Shown: positions 1-6,068, counted from the first letter of the stretch. The stretch: 9,346 nt of DNA from Rhodanobacteraceae bacterium (GCA_025924775.1 JAICHS010000078.1:1-9346); one strand, 5' to 3'. Numbers and translations: made by a program. Notes: generated by a model not told the origin, from the sequence alone.

Positions 1-223
1 GCGGATCGCATTCTACGAAACCACGCCAAACGCCTGGGGCATCTCGGCCGGGGGGATCTGGGTGACTGAAGACGCGGATTTCGCGGGCGCCAAACGCGCA
101 GGCACCGCGGAAACGTTCGTCAGCACACTTCGAGCGGACCCGCTGCGTGTCGCGATGACCTTGCTGGGCATACTTCTCGCCTTGGGCCTGGCGGCGCTTC
201 CGGTCCTGCTGTTGCGAGGTTAA
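1..223 (+). CDS. DUF6164-like protein, C-terminal part (5' end outside window)
   Basis: The reading frame is open from the window edge to TAA at 221-223 and gives about 73 residues. It starts RIAFYETTPNAWGISAGGIW and ends in a strongly hydrophobic stretch (VAMTLLGILLALGLAALPVLLL) that should be one transmembrane helix with a very short Arg-Gly tail. The pattern 'FYET.P..WGIS.GGIW...D..FA.A+R', then a linker and a C-terminal membrane helix, matches what I know of the DUF6164 family, which is common in Xanthomonadales. Those proteins have a small ferredoxin-like N-terminal domain followed by a membrane anchor. No biochemical role is established. The N-terminal part lies before position 1, so start and full length are unknown. 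The family assignment is recall from motif pattern; the coding call and membrane segment are seen directly. Confidence 0.75.
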   Translation, partial: RIAFYETTPNAWGISAGGIWVTEDADFAGAKRAGTAETFVSTLRADPLRVAMTLLGILLALGLAALPVLLLRG

Positions 224-228
224 GTAAG

Positions 229-250
229 GGGGCCAGGTTCGCTTACTGAC
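229..250 (+). repeat. 22-bp interspersed repeat, copy 1
   Basis: The segment begins GGGGCCAGGTTCGCTT and recurs in the same orientation at 604-625 with one mismatch over 22 bases. It starts six bases after the stop codon of the upstream gene. Motifs of this type are scattered in Xanthomonadales genomes, often near REP-associated tyrosine transposase genes; that link is recall, and no such transposase is visible here. The two copies bracket the small gene at 392-532. Confidence 0.7.
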
Positions 251-391
251 GGTTCGCGGCGCGCGTGGCGGCTGGTGGCCGGTCGCACGCCAGCGAAGTG
301 ATGGCGCGGGTCGGATTGATCAGGAATTCAAACAACCGTCGAACGTCGAAGCTGCCGGTGGTGTGCGCGCGTCGGCCTGGTGCCTCAGCCG

Positions 392-532
392 TCAGTTCAA
401 GCCCGCCTTCGACGCGTCGCCATTCTTGGCCGCTTCGCGCTGCGCGCGCTTCTTCGCGTCCTTTTCCGCCAGTTTCTTCTTCTTGGCGATTTCGCGTTGG
501 CGTTTCTCGAAGGAATAGTTGGGTTTGGCCAT
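392..532 (-). CDS. Small conserved Lys/Arg-rich hypothetical protein (46 aa)
   Basis: A complete minus-strand frame runs from ATG (complement of 530-532) to TGA (complement of 392-394). The product is 46 residues, starting MAKPNYSFEKRQREIAKKKK and continuing with an alternating basic and acidic helix (LAEKDAKKRAQREAAK) and a short polar tail. It is highly charged and predicted to be almost entirely helical, with no membrane segment or metal ligands. I recognise the 'MAKPNYSFEKRQRE.AKK.K' opening as that of a small protein widely conserved in Xanthomonadales and related Proteobacteria, with no known function. The composition would fit nucleic-acid or ribosome association, but this is inference. 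The ribosome-binding site is weak (GGA about seven bases before ATG). A promoter-like pair lies just upstream. The longer frames crossing this region on either strand have no such conserved look. Confidence 0.8.
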   Translation of the reverse strand: MAKPNYSFEKRQREIAKKKKLAEKDAKKRAQREAAKNGDASKAGLN

Positions 533-559
533 GAGTAATCCATGTGGGCTGAAACGTAC

Positions 560-587
560 AGTTTAGAGATACATGGCTGCCGGACAA
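560..587 (-). promoter_or_regulatory. Candidate sigma70 promoter for the 46-aa gene
   Basis: On the minus strand TTGTCC (complement of 582-587) is followed after 16 bases by TAAACT (complement of 560-565). Transcription would start near 552, leaving a leader of about 20 bases before the ATG at 532. The matches to the consensus are moderate and spacing is acceptable. This is pattern reading only. Confidence 0.4.
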
Positions 588-603
588 ACTTTCACGGAAG
601 AAC

Positions 604-648
604 GGGGCCAGGTTCGCTTCCTGACAACAGACAAATGAACCTGACTCA
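604..648 (+). repeat. 22-bp repeat copy 2, plus an inverted partial copy
   Basis: Positions 604-625 repeat 229-250 with one mismatch (GGGGCCAGGTTCGCTT core). A diverged inverted copy follows: CAGGTTC (609-615) is complementary to GAACCTG (637-643), so the unit could fold into a hairpin with a loop of about 21 bases. This looks like the end of a REP-like or MITE-like unit of the kind mobilised in trans. No transposase for it is present in the window. Confidence 0.6.
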
Positions 649-814
649 GCTCCTTACGGGGCCGCGTCACGGCTACGCTGCAATCCGCTCAATTCATGCA
701 ATCTCCTTGCCGAGTGTGCGGTGGGCTTCTTCGAGATCGTAGTCCGCTTGCAGGCGCAACCCGAGCGTTCGCTGGTGTCGAGTGCAGCGGCAGGCCGCAT
801 GGCAGTGTCGGCGC

Positions 815-1041
815 TGACGAGGGTTGGCCGGGGGCGGTATGCAGGCACAGTTCCACGCGTGGCAGCGGGGCAGGCCGTGACGCTTGCCCAGGCGCGTCAG
901 TGAGGGTGGCAGGCCGGCAGCGATGCGCACGGTGATGCCCAGACCCGCAGCCACGCCGGCCCATAGACTATGCAGGCTGGCGGTGACGAGCGCCGGCCGC
1001 GCCAACGCGTCGAATACGCAACGATCGATCACAGGCCCGTC
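815..1041 (-). pseudogene. Relic of a LysR-type transcriptional regulator (effector-domain fragment)
   Basis: One minus-strand frame (about 1041 down to 868) reads GPVIDRCVFDALARPALVT, then ASLHSLWAGVAAGLGITVR and GLPPSLTRLGKRHGLP. The next frame continues, from about 868 downwards, with PLPRVELCLHTAP. Together these follow the last part of the LysR substrate-binding domain: the 'CVFR..AL.AL' element, then 'S.S..LWA.VAAGLG.TVRT..GLP', then 'LP.VE..LH.A'. One frameshift lies near 868, and a few residues seem to be missing after 'DALARP'. The helix-turn-helix half is absent; it would lie towards higher coordinates, where I see only unassignable sequence and then the IS110 gene. It cannot make a working regulator. 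The family match is by motif pattern, with moderate certainty, and the edges are approximate. Confidence 0.55.
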
Positions 1042-1245
1042 CGCGCGCGGTGCGGGCGCCATGGATGACGTGGGTCAATCGGTTTCGCAAGTCCGGCCAA
1101 CGGAGGCCGATTCCGGGCTCCGCTCGCAACCGGCGTGGCCGGCGCTGGATGATGGTCATGACTCCTCCCCTCTACTAACGGCATCGCGAGGCGTGCCAAG
1201 CTGGCAAGTGAGAGCTTCCAGCGCATGAAAGAGGAGGCGTCCGAG
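1042..1245. other. Gene-free stretch between the LysR relic and the IS110 gene
   Basis: No frame here looks like a protein. Any left end of the insertion sequence must lie in this stretch, but IS110-family elements have no obvious terminal inverted repeats and usually make no target duplication, so the edge cannot be placed by eye. A good ribosome-binding site (GAGGAGG at 1231-1237) sits just before the transposase start. In IS110-group elements the noncoding end ahead of the gene encodes the bridge RNA. Whether one existed here cannot be told without folding and comparison with relatives. Confidence 0.4.
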
Positions 1246-2269
1246 ATGAACGCTACGACCTTCAGTGTGGATTTGGCAAGTCGGGTGTTTCAGGTGCACG
1301 GATTCGATCGCCACGGTCAGCGGGTGAGTCGGCAGCGGCTGTCACGGGCACGTTTCCAGGCGTGGTGCCGGAACGTATCGAGTGACGCGTTGGCGGTGAT
1401 GGAAGCCACGGGTTCAGCGCATCACTGGGGCCGGCTGTTGCAGGCCCGCGGGGTGCGGATGAAGCTGATGCCGCCCCAACACGTAAAGGCCTTGGTGATC
1501 GGCAACAAGGCCGACGCCAACGATGCGGATGCGATCTACGAGGCGTCGTTGCGGCCCAAGCTGCGGCCGGTGCCCGTGAAGGCGGTCGGGCAGCGGGCGG
1601 TGCTGGTGAGCACCGGCGCCGGGAGGGCGTGATCCGCGACCGCACACGGACGATCAACCAGATCCGCGGGATGTTGCGCGAGTTCGGCATCAGGGTGGGG
1701 CAGCGCAAGGGTCCCTTTCCGGCGTCAGGTGGTGGCGATCCCGGAAGACGTGAAGAACGGTCTGCCGTGGCGCCTGCGCAGTCTGCTGGCGGAGGCACGC
1801 GACGACTTGTTGCATCTGGATGGGCAGGTCGCGAGGATCGACGACCGTTTGCGCGAGCTGGCACGGCAGGACCCGTTGTGCCAGCGCCTGCAGGCGATCG
1901 AGGGCATCGGTCCGATCGGCGCAACCGCGTTGTCGGCGAGCTTGGGCGCCCATTCCGGGTTCACCCGCGCCCGTCAGTTTGCCGCCAGCCTCGGCCTGGT
2001 GCCCCGCGAGCACTCCAGTGGCCACCAGCGGCGTCTCGGTTCCATCACCAAACGCGGCAATGGCTACCTGCGCTACCTGCCGGTGCACGGCGCCCGCGCG
2101 GTGGTCCGCACCACCGGCACCAAGACCAGCGCCCGCAGCCGCTGGCTGCAAGACCTGCAGGCGCGGGCCGGCCACAACCGCACCGCCGTGGCCCTCGCCA
2201 ACAAGAACGCTCGCATCGTCTGGGCATTGTTCCACAGCCCAACCCTATCAACCGGCGCGCGCTGCCTGA
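1246..2269 (+). pseudogene. IS110-family transposase, inactivated by three frameshifts
   Basis: The preferred start is ATG 1246 because GAGGAGG ends eight bases before it; ATG 1225 is an in-frame alternative. The first frame reads MNATTFSVDLASRVFQVHGF, then VMEATGSAHHWGRLL and VIGNKADANDADAIYEA. These are the D, E, D, D landmarks of the IS110 RuvC-like N-terminal domain. A one-base loss near 1609-1611 would end this frame at TGA 1630-1632 (128 residues); the frame starting at 1611 (HRRREGVIRDRTRTINQIRG) continues the protein. A one-base gain between about 1710 and 1722 restores the first frame (RQVVAIPEDVKNGLPWRL), and the Transposase_20-type C-terminal domain follows, with AIEGIGPIGATAL and QFAASLGLVPREHSSG, the region holding the catalytic serine. 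A third shift near 2236-2246 is needed to reach the expected YQPARAA-TGA ending at 2267-2269; without it the frame runs on to 2556. Rebuilt length is about 340 residues, normal for the family. Three separate indels argue against programmed frameshifting. Confidence 0.85.
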
Positions 2270-2462
2270 GCGCCGCCCTCCCTTCGCGGAGGATCCCCCG
2301 CGTTTGCAACCACTGCACGCATGCCACCCGGTCGCACCGGACGGATCAAAATCAGAGGGGCCTCAGGCCTGCGCGGGGTGACGGGCCAAAGCGCGGCCGG
2401 GTTGTGTGGGGCTGCCGGCAACAAGCATCACGCCATGTCTTCACGCGTTCGGGGCAGCCGCG
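2270..2462. other. Gene-free stretch downstream of the IS110 relic
   Basis: This stretch presumably holds the right end of the IS110 element and the end of the minus-strand transcription unit at 2463. A small hairpin is visible just after the transposase stop (CCTCC 2277-2281 with GGAGG 2288-2292). It has no T-run and is not a convincing terminator. The frame that continues the transposase through this region has no conserved character. I see no gene here. Confidence 0.4.
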
Positions 2463-2948
2463 TTACGGCTGCTGGCCGCGCGGCGTGTCGGTGCCGCGAA
2501 TGGTGTGCACTTTGTCCTTGTGCAGCACCAATTCTTCGATGGCCACATGCAGGTAACGGCGCGCAAACGTCGGCGGATGGCTGGCGAACACGGCTTTCGC
2601 GTTCTCGGCATCCTGTTCGCGAGGTGCGTACACGAACAGGAATGCGCCGCCGCGCCGGGCAAACAGCTTGTCCTGCGCGACAAATTCGTTTTCGGTACCC
2701 ACGACGTCCGCAAGTTTGCTGCCCAGCTTGTCCAGGGCGTTGCGATCGCCACGCGTTTCCAGGTAGCCGGCCACGAATTGGCCGGTTGCGGCGCGCACGT
2801 CCTCGGCCGCCACCCCGCTGGCGCGGAACGCTTCTTCGGCCGCCTGCGCATCCGCGTCGGATTCGTAGCCCGCGAGGATGTAGTGCGTGGGGTAGAACTC
2901 GCCCCACGTGGTTTCGCCCTGTTTGAAAAAATCCCAGCGCTGTTCCAT
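2463..2948 (-). CDS. Unrecognised 161-aa soluble protein
   Basis: ATG (complement of 2946-2948) is preceded by a near-perfect ribosome-binding site, AGGAGG (complement of 2955-2960), six bases away, so the start is well supported. The stop is TAA at 2463-2465. The product opens MEQRWDFFKQGETTWGEFYP and has no signal peptide or membrane helix. It seems to hold two alternating strand/helix halves. Residues 21-60 include THYILAGYESDADAQAAEEA, with a glycine-turn 'RASGV..EDVR'. Residues 100-130 include GGAFLFVYAPREQDAENAKA. The first half loosely recalls the small alpha/beta fold of general-stress YflT-type domains ('..GvY.s...A..A...L...G'), but I cannot claim membership. There are no obvious catalytic residues. 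The neighbour upstream on this strand is the truncated hemerythrin gene, about 100 bases away, and the gene ends facing the IS110 relic. Real gene: confident; function: unknown. Confidence 0.8.
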   Translation of the reverse strand: MEQRWDFFKQGETTWGEFYPTHYILAGYESDADAQAAEEAFRASGVAAEDVRAATGQFVAGYLETRGDRNALDKLGSKLADVVGTENEFVAQDKLFARRGGAFLFVYAPREQDAENAKAVFASHPPTFARRYLHVAIEELVLHKDKVHTIRGTDTPRGQQP

Positions 2949-3047
2949 TCCAAACCTCCTGGCTGGCGCCTGTCACAAGCACTACTCCCGATTCCAGTGT
3001 GGTGGCAGACGCCGAAATCTGCGCTGAACTTGCGCCGTGACGCGGCT

Positions 3048-3320
3048 TCAGGCGCTCAGCGCAAACGGTGTGCTCGCCCTGAGGTGTGTCGCAGACCACG
3101 CGGCACACGCGCCACAGGGTTTATGGAAGGTCCGATCAAGCTCATCGTGCGTCATTCTCGCGCAGGCGGGAATCCAGTCGCCGGCCTGGATGTGGCGCCT
3201 GAGCAGCTGGATGGCGTCCGCCAGCTCGGCACGGCTGCCGGAGCCATCGGCCAGGCCTTCGATGCCGGCTTCCATGCTGCGATGTTGCGCGGTCAGGAGC
3301 GCTTGGTTGGGTGAAGTCAT
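3048..3320 (-). pseudogene. Hemerythrin-like (HHE) protein, 3' truncated by an interspersed repeat
   Basis: The frame starts at ATG (complement of 3318-3320) and gives MTSPNQALLTAQHRSMEAGI, then RAELADAIQLLRRHI by residue 44. This matches the first helices of HHE/hemerythrin-like proteins ('LL.AQHR.I..G...L.DG...L..AL.LLR.HL..EE..LFP'), where His13 and His43 would be iron ligands. Just after the second histidine the expected 'EE..LFPPL' is replaced by QAGDWIPACARMTHDEL, a typical false translation of the palindromic repeat at 3149-3179. The rest of the 90-residue frame (to TGA at 3048-3050) has no hemerythrin character. The last three of the four helices and the remaining ligands are therefore missing, so a di-iron site cannot form. 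An intact relative would be about 150 residues and is expected to bind O2 or sense redox state. There is no clear ribosome-binding site, which fits a decaying gene. The family call is moderate; the truncation by the repeat is well supported. Confidence 0.6.
3149..3179. repeat. Palindromic interspersed repeat (GCGTCATTC..GCGGGAATCCAG type)
   Basis: The unit contains arms ATTCTCGC (3154-3161) and GCGGGAAT (3166-3173) around a GCAG loop, an 8-bp stem with one G-T wobble. CGTCATTCCCGCG..GCGGGAATCCAG repeats of this kind occur in hundreds of copies in many Xanthomonadales and Neisseria-like genomes. Translated, they give tell-tale strings such as WIPACA.MT or HSRAGGNP, and both are visible in the frames crossing this site. 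Here the unit replaces the 3' part of a hemerythrin-like gene. Confidence 0.8.
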
Positions 3321-3396
3321 GTGTTTCGAATTCGGCGTTGGGCGCACAGGGAACCGCGACGATTGCATTGCCTGCCGGCGGGGTGTGGCTTGCGGC

Positions 3397-4017
3397 CTAC
3401 TCCCGCTGCAGGTTGCGAATGTGCCGCCACACGTACCACGCGGCAAACGCGATGATCACGAGGCCGATGACGGTATCGAAGCGGTGGAAATACCCGCCCA
3501 GCGTGTCCCAATGCTCGCCAAGGTGCATGCCGATCCACGCAAGGAACCAGCTGTAGATCACCGAGCCGAGAAACGTGTACAGCGTGAACCGCCACAGCGA
3601 CATGCGCGACACGCCGGCGGGGAAGGCGATGAAGGTGCGCACCACGGGCAGCAGGCGCCCAACGAAGATGGTGATTTCGCCGTGGCGCCGGAACCAGCGG
3701 TCGGCAAGGTCGAGGTCGCGGCGCGACACCAGCAGGTACTTGCCGTAGCGCTCGACGAACGGCCGGCCGCCCCATGCACCGACGCCATACGCCACCCATG
3801 AGCCGATGACGCAGCCGACGCCGCCGGCGAGCGCGACCAGCCACAGGTTGAGCTTGCCCTGGTAAACCAGGAACCCCGAGAACGGCAGCACCACTTCGGA
3901 GGGCAGCGGGATGCAGGCGCTCTCGATCGCCATCAGCAGCACGACGCCCGCGTAACGCAGGTGCGAGATCACGGCGATGATCGCGCCCGCGATCGCGCCC
4001 ATCAGGTTTCCCAACAC
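3397..4017 (-). CDS. DedA family integral membrane protein
   Basis: This 206-residue protein has the DedA (VTT/SNARE-associated) layout. There is an N-terminal hydrophobic region (residues 7-30), the re-entrant segment ESACIPLPSEVVLPFSGFLV (32-51), a second hydrophobic block (58-80), and an amphipathic linker RRDLDLADRWFRRHGE. The signature GRLLPVVRTFIAFPAGVSRM (120-139) follows, then two further membrane helices (about 145-165 and 182-197). Arg121 and Arg127 correspond to the arginines essential in E. coli YqjA/YghB, and Glu32 and Glu41 supply acidic residues near the re-entrant loop. Members act in the inner membrane as putative lipid flippases or proton-coupled transporters, and their loss disturbs envelope and membrane-potential homeostasis. 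The start is taken as GTG (complement of 4015-4017) because GGGAG lies six bases before it; ATG at 4002 (residue 6) is a close alternative with its own GGGA. A strong hairpin separates it from the upstream hydrolase gene, so it may have its own promoter. Family certain; substrate unknown. Confidence 0.92.
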   Translation of the reverse strand: MLGNLMGAIAGAIIAVISHLRYAGVVLLMAIESACIPLPSEVVLPFSGFLVYQGKLNLWLVALAGGVGCVIGSWVAYGVGAWGGRPFVERYGKYLLVSRRDLDLADRWFRRHGEITIFVGRLLPVVRTFIAFPAGVSRMSLWRFTLYTFLGSVIYSWFLAWIGMHLGEHWDTLGGYFHRFDTVIGLVIIAFAAWYVWRHIRNLQRE

Positions 4018-4083
4018 GGTTGGCTCCCGCCAGACAATCGGTCAAATGGTAGTGAATACGGGTGAACCTGCACCCGGCAGGCG

Positions 4084-4114
4084 GCCGGCACCACGCCAGT
4101 GGCGTGGCGCCGGC
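4084..4114 (-). terminator. GC-rich stem-loop between the ester hydrolase and DedA genes
   Basis: Outer arms GCCGGC (4084-4089) and GCCGGC (4109-4114) pair, followed by one A/C mismatch and inner arms CCACGCC (4091-4097) and GGCGTGG (4101-4107) around a 3-base loop. That is 13 paired bases. It begins 11 bases beyond the stop of the hydrolase gene on the minus strand. There is no following T-run, so it is not a classical intrinsic terminator. It could pause polymerase, protect the mRNA 3' end, or act as a U-less terminator. The structure is seen; the role is inferred. Confidence 0.45.
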
Positions 4115-4124
4115 GCGCTGGCAT

Positions 4125-6026
4125 CTAGCGCGTGCTGGTGTCGCCCCCGCGTGCAAGCGGCAGCAGCACCGCGCTTTGCCCGTCTTTTCCGTGTTCGATC
4201 GTCACGGTGGCCTTGCGGTAATCCGCGGGCTTTGCGAACAGGATGTTGTCGACGTACGTCTGCGGATTGCGGTCGTACAGCGGAAACAGGCTGGACTGGA
4301 TCTGGACCATGATCCGGTGCCCGGGGCGGAACGTGTGGTTGATGCTCGGCAGGCGGAAACGGTAGCGTTGCACCGCATCGGGCGGCACCGTCGTCGGGTC
4401 GGAAAAGCTGTCGCGGTAGCGGCCGCGGAAGATGTCGAGCGACACTGGCAACTGGTAACCGCCGAGTTCCGCCTGCAGCGGGTCGATGCCGGGGTACACG
4501 TCGATCAGCTTGACGACGAAATCGATGTCGCTGCCGGTGGCGCGGGCGTACAGGTCAGCAATGGGCGCGCCGCGCACCGTGACGGTTTCGGTCAGCACCG
4601 GCGTCATGTAGGCCAGCACGTCCGGCCGGCATTCGGCAAAGCGCTGGTCCGCGACCAGCGAGGTACGCCAGCGGTCCTTGTCGTCAGCGAGAATCGGCCG
4701 CGGCAGGTAGGGCACGGGTTTGGCGGGATCGGACACGTAGCTGTCGCTGCCACCAGCGGACGCCTCGAAACCGAGCCCGAAGTCCTTCTGCAGGTATAGC
4801 GGCGTCGGCTTCTGCCGGCTGGCGGGTTGCCAGTCGTCGAAGTGGTCCCAGCGCTCCGCGACGGTGTTGTACACGAGTGCGCGGGGCAGGGGTTCGGCAA
4901 GCTGCGTGCCGCGCAGGTGATGATCGAACCACGGAATCATCACGCGCTGGCGGAACTGCGCGGTGGTGTCGCCCGGCCATTTCAACGGGCCCATGTTCCA
5001 GCCCGCGCGATTGATCTGGCTGTGCCACCACGGGCCCATCACGAGGTGGTTGTTTTGGGTATGGCCTGCTTCGATGAGCGCTTCCCACGCGTGCACCGCG
5101 CCATAGATGTCTTCCTGGTCCCAGATTCCTTGCAGCCACATGGTCGGCACGGCGGATGGGTGTTGCGCCAGCAGTTTGTCCAGTGCCTGCAACTGCCAGA
5201 ACGCGTCGTAGGCCGGGTGTGCGGCGAAGCGCTTCCACCACGGCAATTGTTCGAAGCCGTTGGCGAGGGCGTAGGCGCCGGCGGAACCGGCTTCCAGGAA
5301 ATTGGTGTAGTCGTCGCGGTGCGCGCGCGCGATGCCCTTGCCCGCGGCCTGTTTGGAGGTCTGGCCGCTGAAGTAATCAAGGCCCACTTGCCGGAACGCG
5401 CCGTGGTGGTACCAGTCATCGCCCATCCAGCCATCGATCATCGGGCTTTCCGGGGCGGCGACCTTGAGCGCCGGATGCGGGCCCAGCAGCGCCATCGCGA
5501 CCGTCCAGCCATCGTAGGACGAGCCGATCATGCCGACCGTGCCGTTGGATTCCGGCAGGTTTTGCACCAGCCACTCGATGGTGTCGTATGCGTCGGTGGT
5601 GTCGTCGGTGTCGGTGGGGTTGAGCGGCCCGCGCGGCGGGCGCGTCATCACGTAGTCGCCTTCCGAACCGTATTTGCCGCGCACGTCCTGCCACACGAGG
5701 ATGTAGCCCGCGTTGGCCCAGTCCTTGTTGCCCGACCACACGGCTTCGGCTAAGTACGGGCTGTGGGTGCGCATGAAGTGGTCGGCGTCGTACGGCGTGC
5801 GCTCCAGCAGGATGGGTGCGGCGTGCGCGGCCTTCGGCATGGCGATCACGGTGTGCAGCTTCACGCCGTCGCGCATCGGAATCATCACCTCGCGCCGGGT
5901 GTAGTCGAAGTGGTCCTCCGGCGCCTGCCAGTCCTTCGGAATGTCCGAACCGGTCTGGAGCATGTCGGGGGACACTTCAGTTGCTGGCGCGATGGCGGTG
6001 GTTGGGTGTGGGGGTATCGATGGCAT
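4125..6026 (-). CDS. Alpha-amino acid ester hydrolase / CocE-NonD family acylase
   Basis: This 633-residue protein (start at ATG 6024-6026) is an X-Pro dipeptidyl-peptidase S15/CocE-like alpha/beta hydrolase with a C-terminal jelly-roll domain. Near the front it has REVMIPMRDGVKLHTVIAMP (45-64) and VWQDVRGKYGSEGDYVMTRP (111-130). The nucleophile elbow is GSSYDG (168-173, Ser170), followed by APESPMIDGWMGDDW (191-205), WLQGIWDQEDIYGA (297-310) and GPWWHSQ (331-337). These match the Xanthomonas alpha-amino acid ester hydrolase (EC 3.1.1.43; cephalosporin/ampicillin acylase group). Ser170, Asp303 and His335 form the triad, and Asp204, Glu305 and Asp306 form the carboxylate cluster that binds the substrate alpha-amino group. 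The C-terminal part carries GSDIDFVVKLIDVYPG and SSLFPLYDRNPQTYV. The enzyme should hydrolyse, or transfer acyl groups from, alpha-amino acid esters and amides. The elbow has Asp in place of the usual Glu (GSSYEG). No signal peptide is visible, unlike secreted relatives. An upstream ATG at 6155 is rejected because the extra residues translate the terminator of the csp gene. The start codon has no clear ribosome-binding site; ATG 5963 (residue 22) is an alternative. Confidence 0.92.
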   Translation of the reverse strand: MPSIPPHPTTAIAPATEVSPDMLQTGSDIPKDWQAPEDHFDYTRREVMIPMRDGVKLHTVIAMPKAAHAAPILLERTPYDADHFMRTHSPYLAEAVWSGNKDWANAGYILVWQDVRGKYGSEGDYVMTRPPRGPLNPTDTDDTTDAYDTIEWLVQNLPESNGTVGMIGSSYDGWTVAMALLGPHPALKVAAPESPMIDGWMGDDWYHHGAFRQVGLDYFSGQTSKQAAGKGIARAHRDDYTNFLEAGSAGAYALANGFEQLPWWKRFAAHPAYDAFWQLQALDKLLAQHPSAVPTMWLQGIWDQEDIYGAVHAWEALIEAGHTQNNHLVMGPWWHSQINRAGWNMGPLKWPGDTTAQFRQRVMIPWFDHHLRGTQLAEPLPRALVYNTVAERWDHFDDWQPASRQKPTPLYLQKDFGLGFEASAGGSDSYVSDPAKPVPYLPRPILADDKDRWRTSLVADQRFAECRPDVLAYMTPVLTETVTVRGAPIADLYARATGSDIDFVVKLIDVYPGIDPLQAELGGYQLPVSLDIFRGRYRDSFSDPTTVPPDAVQRYRFRLPSINHTFRPGHRIMVQIQSSLFPLYDRNPQTYVDNILFAKPADYRKATVTIEHGKDGQSAVLLPLARGGDTSTR

Positions 6027-6062
6027 CGTGGGGTATGTGCACTGCGTGAAGTGGGAGGAACG

Positions 6063-6068
6063 AGTGTA
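6063..6068 (-). promoter_or_regulatory. Candidate -10 element for the ester hydrolase gene
   Basis: TACACT on the minus strand lies 36 bases before the preferred start codon and would give a leader of about 30 bases. No good -35 box sits at the right distance: TTGCCA is 22 bases upstream, which is too far. The csp promoter uses the same TACACT hexamer. Weak evidence. Confidence 0.3.

Noticed and set aside
694..770. Fragment LRLQADYDLEEAHRTLGKEI on the minus strand, reminiscent of a HEPN-type toxin C terminus
   Set aside because: The resemblance is only a few residues (the ADYD string), there is no upstream HEPN core, and the frame is shared with the LysR relic after its frameshift. Not enough to call.
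1609..1724. Programmed frameshifting of the IS110 transposase
   Set aside because: IS110 transposases are normally single-frame, there is no slippery A/T run at the shift sites, and a third unrelated shift occurs near 2240. Decay or base-call errors fit better.
2428..3108. Overlapping 226-aa and 201-aa frames around the 161-aa gene
   Set aside because: They lack ribosome-binding sites and have shadow composition (Arg/Pro/Cys-rich). The 161-aa frame has a strong AGGAGG site and balanced composition.
3149..3179. CRISPR-like or phage attachment role for the palindromic repeat
   Set aside because: There is a single unit with no regular spacers and no neighbouring integrase or cas gene; it matches a common dispersed repeat type.
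4827..5753. 308-aa plus-strand open frame opposite the ester hydrolase
   Set aside because: It is a shadow of the opposite-strand codon bias; the hydrolase motifs on the minus strand explain the region fully.
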